From assembly GCA_016189965.1 (NCBI GenBank), contig JACPRL010000121.1:1-6569 (forward strand): 6,569 nt of DNA, written 5' to 3'. The notes beneath the pieces are model-generated. The model saw only the letters and a list, made by a program, of their open reading frames with translations, searched no databases and had not been told where the DNA came from. Position 1 is the stretch's first letter, and every line of letters begins with the position of its first letter. This DNA comes from Acidobacteriota bacterium (GTDB lineage Bacteria; Acidobacteriota; Terriglobia; Acidiferrales; 2-02-FULL-67-57). Below are positions 1-2,672 of this stretch, piece after piece. Made by a program: the position numbers and the translations under genes.

Positions 1-195
1 GCGCTGGAAAAAGCCCAGCGAGAGCACCGACTGGCGCGCGCCGCAATAGGAGCAGGTTTTTTCCGTCGCGCCCACCAGGCACCCGCAGGAGAAACAGATG
101 CGCGGCTTCGGCTCCGTTCGCGCCAGCCCGCCGAACGTTTCCCGCCAGCGCTGCCGCCAGCGCTCGAGTCTCCAGCGCAATCGCGGCGGTAGCAT
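1..195 (-). CDS. Zinc-ribbon protein, N-terminal part (possibly a rhomboid-family membrane protease), cut by window edge
   Basis: Only the first 65 residues are visible, because the gene reads leftward off the window. The N-terminus (residues 1-30) is rich in Arg and Trp. A zinc ribbon follows, with two CxxC knuckles: C34-F-S-C37 and C48-S-Y-C51, with an extra C39. The visible end (SVLSLGFFQR) looks like the entry to a membrane domain. Short N-terminal zinc ribbons of this type precede rhomboid-type intramembrane serine proteases in Acidobacteriota, so that is my best guess, but no catalytic part is in view. The ATG at 195-193 is chosen; a GTG lies immediately before it (198-196) and an in-frame stop three codons before that. 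The gene starts 9 bp after the stop of the 73-residue membrane protein, so the two probably form a leftward operon. Shine-Dalgarno support is weak. The zinc ribbon is solid; the family is not. Confidence 0.6.
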   Translation of the reverse strand, partial: MLPPRLRWRLERWRQRWRETFGGLARTEPKPRICFSCGCLVGATEKTCSYCGARQSVLSLGFFQR

Positions 196-204
196 CACTC
201 GGCT

Positions 205-426
205 TCAGGGCAAGTAGTCACGCCAATAGAGTGCAAGCGCCAAAGCTACACTGGCCACACCCAGCAACACAGCCAAAACAATGAAAATGTGAGGCGCAAC
301 AACAAAGTATGTGTCAAAAATGTAGATATCCACAGTGCGCCCTCGGGTAAGCAGCGCTGCCGCCACGCAGGCAACCGTAGCGCTAGCGAGGATGACAAGA
401 CCGATTACGCCGAGACTTCTTACCAT
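205..426 (-). CDS. Small two-helix membrane protein with a cytochrome oxidase subunit I-like DTYFVVA motif
   Basis: This 73-residue protein has two hydrophobic helices, about residues 4-26 and 42-67, joined by a short charged loop (RGRTVD). Residues 33-44 read D-I-Y-I-F-D-T-Y-F-V-V-A. They match the conserved COX1 segment DIxxHDTYYVVAHFHY, which in haem-copper oxidases carries Mg and haem ligands. Here the histidines are not kept in place: F37 replaces the first, P45 and I47 replace the two haem ligands, and a single H46 is shifted by one. It is therefore not a catalytic oxidase fragment as it stands. I recall short bacterial proteins carrying this motif, but have not checked. The DNA is visibly richer in A/T than its neighbours, which could mean transfer. 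The ATG at 426-424 is the only start in an open frame that extends to a stop at 492-490, and it lacks a clear Shine-Dalgarno. Reality as a gene is likely; function is unknown. Confidence 0.72.
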   Translation of the reverse strand: MVRSLGVIGLVILASATVACVAAALLTRGRTVDIYIFDTYFVVAPHIFIVLAVLLGVASVALALALYWRDYLP

Positions 427-482
427 GCGTGAATTCTTGCTGGTGTTTGCGTGGAGCTGAACACTGCTTGCGGAGGGTTCAT
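420..482 (-). CDS. Possible 20-residue leader ORF overlapping the next start
   Basis: ATG at 482-480 follows GGAGG on the minus strand (489-485), although only 2 nt separate them, which is closer than usual. It encodes 20 residues (MNPPQAVFSS...IHAW). Its TAA (422-420) lies just inside the start of the 73-residue membrane protein, whose ATG is at 426-424, in another frame. Because that gene has no good Shine-Dalgarno of its own, re-initiation after this short frame would explain its translation. This is an inference from layout only; the peptide has no recognisable features. Confidence 0.2.
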   Translation of the reverse strand: MNPPQAVFSSTQTPARIHAW

Positions 483-496
483 CGCCTCCCTATAAT
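468..496 (+). promoter_or_regulatory. Sigma70-type promoter for the basic protein-rlpA operon
   Basis: TTGCGG (468-473) and a perfect TATAAT (491-496) are separated by exactly 17 bp. Transcription would start near 503, giving a leader of about 47 nt before the ATG at 550. The spacer contains the inverted pair GGAGG (472-476) and CCTCC (485-489), which might be an operator. The complementary strand of the -10 also reads TATTAT, so weak leftward initiation is conceivable, but no leftward -35 is visible. Confidence 0.6.
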
Positions 497-536
497 ACAC
501 AAAATTCTTGCGCCGTTGGTTCGAGCGGCTGTCGAA

Positions 537-542
537 AAGGAG
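537..542 (+). promoter_or_regulatory. Ribosome binding site AAGGAG fixing the start at 550
   Basis: AAGGAG sits 7 nt before ATG 550. It is the strongest Shine-Dalgarno in the window and decides between this start and an in-frame upstream ATG at 508, which lacks one. Confidence 0.75.
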
Positions 543-549
543 AAGAGCG

Positions 550-798
550 ATGCCAAAAGCGACGTGGGAGCGCCGGGGACAAGCCTTGGGACGCGAGCTG
601 GGCCGGGCCGTGGCGCGGCTGGAGCGGGAAGCGCGCCGCGCCGCTCGCCGTGGCCGCCGGATGCAACAGACGGCGCGCCAGCAGTCAATCAAATGGATGC
701 GCCGCGCCGCCCGGGTGCTCAACATGGCGGCGCTCGAGCTGGAGAAAAGCACCGCTGCCTCGCGCCGCCGTCCGCGCCGCCCCAAGCCAGCCCAGTGA
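550..798 (+). CDS. Small arginine-rich protein co-translated with rlpA
   Basis: The 82-residue product has about 21 Arg and 4 Lys against about 6 Glu, so it is strongly basic. Residues 6-66 look like long amphipathic helix (alternating RR, AxxL and ALELEK patterns). Residues 71-80 form a proline- and arginine-rich tail (SRRRPRRPKP) resembling nucleic-acid-binding tails. There is no signal peptide or membrane segment. The case for a real gene is contextual: a consensus promoter, AAGGAG at ideal spacing, and a stop codon (TGA 796-798) that overlaps the GTG start of rlpA as GTGA. This overlap implies translational coupling, and rlpA has no Shine-Dalgarno of its own. An in-frame ATG at 508 would add 14 residues but lacks a ribosome site. 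I recognise no family; nucleic-acid or polyanion binding is a guess from charge alone. Confidence 0.65.
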   Translation: MPKATWERRGQALGRELGRAVARLEREARRAARRGRRMQQTARQQSIKWMRRAARVLNMAALELEKSTAASRRRPRRPKPAQ

Positions 799-1481
799 GC
801 CGCGCCGGCCAATTCTGCGGCCGCCTGCTCGTCGTTGGCCTCCTCGTCGTTGCTTTGCTGGCCGGCGCGAGCGGCTGCCGGCGCAAGAAGCCCGTCGCGA
901 AGGTGCCGCCTCCGGCGCCGCCCGCAGCCGGCGAGGCGGAAACCGGCCTCGCCTCCTGGTACGGCCACCCCTACCACGGCCGTCCCACCTCGAGCGGGGA
1001 AATCTACGATATGAATAAAATGACCGCGGCGCACCGCACGTTGCCGCACCAGACCTGGGTGCGGGTGACGAATCTGGAGAACGGCCGCACGACCGAAGTG
1101 CGCATCAACGACCGCGGGCCCTTCATCGAAGGGCGCATCATTGACCTCTCGCGCGCCGCCGCCGAGGCCATCGAAATGCTCGGGCCGGGCACCGCGCTGG
1201 TGCGGCTGGAGATTATCCGCTCGCCCTCTGAGTCGGCGGCCGCGCCGCGCTATACCGTGCAGGTCGGCGCCTTCCAGGTGGTGGCCAATGCCAACCGGCT
1301 GAAAGAGCAACTGGCTGAGCGTTACCGCGATGTTTTCGTCGAAGTCTACGACGCCCCCGACACCCTCTACTACCGCGTGCGCGTCGGGCGGGTGGCCTCG
1401 CTCAGCGAAGCGCATCGGCTCGCCGCCGAGCTCCGCCAACTCCCCGACATCGCAGCCACCTTCGTTGTGCGAGTCGACTAA
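795..1481 (+). CDS. rlpA: RlpA-family septal/envelope lipoprotein (lytic transglycosylase fold) with SPOR domain
   Basis: From GTG 795 the protein has 228 residues. It begins with a lipoprotein signal: an Arg-containing n-region, a hydrophobic stretch at 10-24, and the lipobox A-S-G-C28. A proline/alanine linker (33-48) leads to the double-psi beta-barrel domain (about 50-142) with GLASWYG (51-57), HGRPTSSGE (61-69), TAAHRTLP (77-84) and INDRGPF (104-110). H80 and D106 correspond to the residues required for glycan cleavage in Pseudomonas RlpA. A SPOR domain (about 152-228, starting YTVQVGAF) follows; SPOR domains bind peptidoglycan lacking stem peptides at division sites. In the best-studied family member the enzyme cleaves such denuded glycan strands. 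The frame is open back to 429, but the lipobox placement, the GTGA overlap with the previous gene and the loss of protein-like sequence upstream all favour 795. Activity in this organism is inferred; some RlpA proteins appear inactive as enzymes. Confidence 0.93.
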   Translation: MSRAGQFCGRLLVVGLLVVALLAGASGCRRKKPVAKVPPPAPPAAGEAETGLASWYGHPYHGRPTSSGEIYDMNKMTAAHRTLPHQTWVRVTNLENGRTTEVRINDRGPFIEGRIIDLSRAAAEAIEMLGPGTALVRLEIIRSPSESAAAPRYTVQVGAFQVVANANRLKEQLAERYRDVFVEVYDAPDTLYYRVRVGRVASLSEAHRLAAELRQLPDIAATFVVRVD

Positions 1482-1539
1482 CATCATGGAGCCACGCCCC
1501 GACCCCGTGCGGCCGAACCCCGGCTTCCTCAAAACTCCT

Positions 1540-1570
1540 GTCATTCTTGTCCCGAGCGAAGCCGAGGGAC
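1540..1570 (+). repeat. Degenerate TGTCATTCT...GCGAAG dispersed intergenic repeat
   Basis: The segment begins TGTCATTCT and contains GAGCGAAG flanked by GTCCC (1549-1553) and GGGAC (1566-1570), which can pair. It resembles the TGTCATCCTGAGCGAAG repeat that I associate with intergenic regions of many Acidobacteriota. A second copy in reverse orientation occurs at 2341-2400. The family link rests on memory and on the two copies seen here. Confidence 0.4.
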
Positions 1571-1588
1571 GCGGCTGGGCCTCAGTTT

Positions 1589-1610
1589 CCCCCAGGCAGG
1601 TGCCTGGGGG
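1589..1610. repeat. Perfect 10-bp inverted repeat (hairpin) between rlpA and the HIT gene
   Basis: CCCCCAGGCA (1589-1598) pairs exactly with TGCCTGGGGG (1601-1610) across GG. The stem is very stable, but no T-run follows on either strand, so it is not a classical intrinsic terminator. It could end rlpA transcription in a U-tract-independent way, stabilise an mRNA end, or simply belong to the dispersed repeat starting at 1540. Confidence 0.6.
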
Positions 1611-1637
1611 CTCGGCGCGTGATATTTTCTCGCTGAA

Positions 1638-1659
1638 CTCGGTGGCACCGGCCACCGGG
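1638..1659. repeat. Second hairpin in the rlpA-HIT gap
   Basis: CGGTGGC (1640-1646) pairs with GCCACCG (1651-1657) around the loop ACCG, and flanking bases extend the stem through one wobble. No T-run follows. Between rlpA (ends 1481) and the HIT gene (starts 1704) I see only this hairpin, the one at 1589-1610, the repeat at 1540-1570 and the palindrome at 1679-1692; no convincing promoter or small gene. Confidence 0.4.
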
Positions 1660-1678
1660 ACGCAACCGCCGCTGGCAA

Positions 1679-1692
1679 CTCCTCTAGAGGAG
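1679..1692 (+). promoter_or_regulatory. Palindrome covering the Shine-Dalgarno of the HIT gene
   Basis: CTCCTCT directly abuts AGAGGAG, forming a perfect 14-bp palindrome. The right arm contains AGGAG (1688-1692), 11 nt before ATG 1704. The left arm CTCCT is an anti-Shine-Dalgarno and could mask it in mRNA (5-bp stem, CTAG loop), or the site could bind a dimeric repressor. A second purine run, GAGGGGAG, lies directly before the ATG. Confidence 0.35.
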
Positions 1693-1703
1693 AAAGAGGG
1701 GAG

Positions 1704-2051
1704 ATGAGCAAGGACTGTTTGTTCTGCCGCATCGTGGCCAAAGAGATCCCGGCCAAGATTGTCCACGAGGACGAGCAGGCCATCGCCTTCGACGATATCA
1801 ACCCACAGGCGCCCACCCACATCCTGGTCGTCCCGCGCCGGCACATCCCGAGTCTCAATGAGCTGGCGGCGAAGGATGCCGGGCTCATCGGCCACTTGCA
1901 TCTCGTCGCCGCGCAACTGGCCCGCCAGCGCGGCATCGCTGAGAGCGGCTACCGCGTCGTCCTCAACACCGGCCGCGGCGCCGGCCAGTCGGTTTTTCAC
2001 CTGCACCTGCACCTGCTCGGCGGGCGTGGGATGCGCTGGCCTCCGGGCTAG
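1704..2051 (+). CDS. hinT: HIT-family (HINT-type) purine nucleoside phosphoramidase
   Basis: This 115-residue cytosolic protein is full length for the HINT branch of the histidine triad superfamily. The triad signature is H99-L-H101-L-H103-L-L, with H101 expected to be the nucleophile that attacks the alpha-phosphate and forms a nucleotidyl intermediate. Other family marks are DCLFCRI with C5 and C8 (zinc-type pair in many members), DINPQAPTHILVVPRRHI (31-48), the GQSVFHLHLHLLGG core and the C-terminal MRWPPG. HINT enzymes hydrolyse AMP-lysine and other phosphoramidates and can remove adenylate from aminoacyl-AMP; the natural substrate is often unclear. ATG 1704 is supported by purine-rich DNA just upstream. 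The next gene starts 9 bp after the stop, so the pair is probably co-transcribed. Distance from rlpA (222 bp with hairpins) suggests a separate control. The gene symbol is by family similarity to E. coli HinT. Confidence 0.95.
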   Translation: MSKDCLFCRIVAKEIPAKIVHEDEQAIAFDDINPQAPTHILVVPRRHIPSLNELAAKDAGLIGHLHLVAAQLARQRGIAESGYRVVLNTGRGAGQSVFHLHLHLLGGRGMRWPPG

Positions 2052-2060
2052 GAAGATCTC

Positions 2061-2300
2061 ATGGGCAAGCAACGCAAAGTCTATCTGCCGCGCTGGATTG
2101 CCTGGTTCATCCAGCTCTTCGTCCTCCCCATCTGGCTCTGGACCACCTACGCCGCCTTCTTCACCGAAAAAGGGCGCGACGAGCTGGGCATTGCCGGCTG
2201 GTTGGTGGTTACGCTGGTGATGGCGGCAGTGAGCGTGATGGTCTTTCTGATGAGCTACGGCAAGTGGCCCGCCTACATCATCGAAGAAGAAGACGAGTAG
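2061..2300 (+). CDS. Small two-helix inner-membrane protein downstream of the HIT hydrolase
   Basis: The 79-residue protein has a basic N-terminus (GKQRKVYLPR), a first hydrophobic helix at about 12-34 rich in Trp (WIAWFIQLFVLPIWLW), a short polar loop with EKGRDELG, and a second helix at about 44-66. It ends in an acidic tail, EEEDE. By the positive-inside tendency both termini should face the cytoplasm, though the tail is acidic. AGGA (2050-2053) overlaps the HIT stop codon and serves as ribosome site, with 7 nt to ATG 2061. The tight spacing implies co-transcription and perhaps co-translation with the HIT gene. I do not recognise a named family; it may be a conserved hypothetical protein. 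The gene itself is well supported by coding character and spacing. Confidence 0.75.
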   Translation: MGKQRKVYLPRWIAWFIQLFVLPIWLWTTYAAFFTEKGRDELGIAGWLVVTLVMAAVSVMVFLMSYGKWPAYIIEEEDE

Positions 2301-2340
2301 AAACTGGTTGTAAGGCTAGCGGCGAGCGGGGCGAGAAGCA

Positions 2341-2400
2341 GATCCTTCGACTTCGTCCCGCCCTTTCTGATGAAAGGGCGGGACTTCGCACAGGATGACA
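2341..2400. repeat. Dispersed repeat carrying a perfect 13-bp hairpin
   Basis: GTCCCGCCCTTTC (2355-2367) and GAAAGGGCGGGAC (2372-2384) form a perfect stem with loop TGAT. Flanks GATCCTTCG and CAGGATGACA add a further ATCCT/AGGAT pairing. Read on the minus strand it begins TGTCATCCTG and contains GCGAAG, so it looks like an opposite-orientation copy of the element at 1540-1570, with the hairpin set inside it. It lies 40 bp after the two-helix protein gene and may act as its transcript end, although there is no T-run. Confidence 0.6.
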
Positions 2401-2427
2401 CCGCTGGGTGGAGCGACAGTCGGCTCA

Positions 2428-2586
2428 CCTCAGGGGCTAAAGCCCCGTGGATTTTGGTTGTGGGACGTAATGTCGCCGCTAAAGCGGCGACCCCAGAGGA
2501 GGAAGTACGAGCGGACCTATGGGGTCGCCACTTCAGTGGCGACAAGAAGGCGGCTTTATTTTTTCCCGGGGCTTTAGCCCCTGGGG
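2428..2586. repeat. Mirror-symmetric composite of four hairpins with CT-NN-AG centres
   Basis: Four palindromes are visible: A, GGGGCT-AA-AGCCCC (2433-2446); B, GTCGCCGCT-AA-AGCGGCGAC (2472-2491); B', GTCGCCACT-TC-AGTGGCGAC (2524-2543); A', GGGGCT-TT-AGCCCC (2568-2581). A' with its flank is an exact 16-bp reverse complement of A (2431-2446 against 2568-2583). B' is the reverse complement of B including CCCC/GGGG flanks, with one stem pair changed from G-C to A-T on both sides. The order A-B-B'-A' makes the whole block an imperfect inverted repeat. It has no coding content. Such CTAAAG hairpins are, from memory, common in Acidobacteriota intergenic DNA, so a non-autonomous REP- or MITE-like element is likely. 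Confidence 0.65.
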
Positions 2587-2600
2587 CGTCAGCACTCTTC

Positions 2601-2617
2601 CTCAGGGCCTGAAGGCC
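2601..2617. repeat. Fifth hairpin of the same CT-NN-AG family
   Basis: CTCAG followed by GGCCT-GA-AGGCC (2606-2617) has the same lead-in (CCTCAGG) as the hairpin at 2433-2446 and the same CT-NN-AG centre, but a different, still fully paired stem. It is therefore a diverged relative of that unit. Confidence 0.45.
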
Positions 2618-2641
2618 GGGAAGAAAAGCAAGCCGGCAACG

Positions 2642-2659
2642 TCAACCCTGAACGGTTGA
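2642..2659 (-). terminator. Weak candidate terminator of the M1-like peptidase gene
   Basis: TCAACC (2642-2647) and GGTTGA (2654-2659) form a 6-bp stem with a 6-nt loop, 13 nt beyond the stop codon of the peptidase on the minus strand. The following minus-strand DNA is only moderately T-rich (CTTGCTTTTCTT, about 10 nt further on), so termination here is uncertain. Confidence 0.25.
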
Positions 2660-2672
2660 TCCGCCGTCCGTG

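Noticed and set aside
429..794. N-terminal extension of rlpA to an ATG at 429
   Set aside because: The extension would put 122 unstructured residues before a lipoprotein signal peptide, overlaps the arginine-rich gene throughout, and starts upstream of the promoter at 468-496.
1595..1606. GGCAGGTGCCTG shared with 5688-5699
   Set aside because: It is a 12-mer in GC-rich DNA, once in an intergenic hairpin and once inside a coding sequence, with no matching flanks; probably chance.
420..2072. 550-codon open frame on the minus strand across rlpA and the HIT gene
   Set aside because: It is antisense to two genes with clear family motifs, and its translation is low-complexity with no recognisable domain. 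High GC leaves such shadow frames open. Only its last 20 codons are kept, as a possible leader.
2370..2612. 80-codon plus-strand frame in the convergent gap
   Set aside because: It is made almost wholly of hairpin repeats, has no ribosome site and no protein-like composition.
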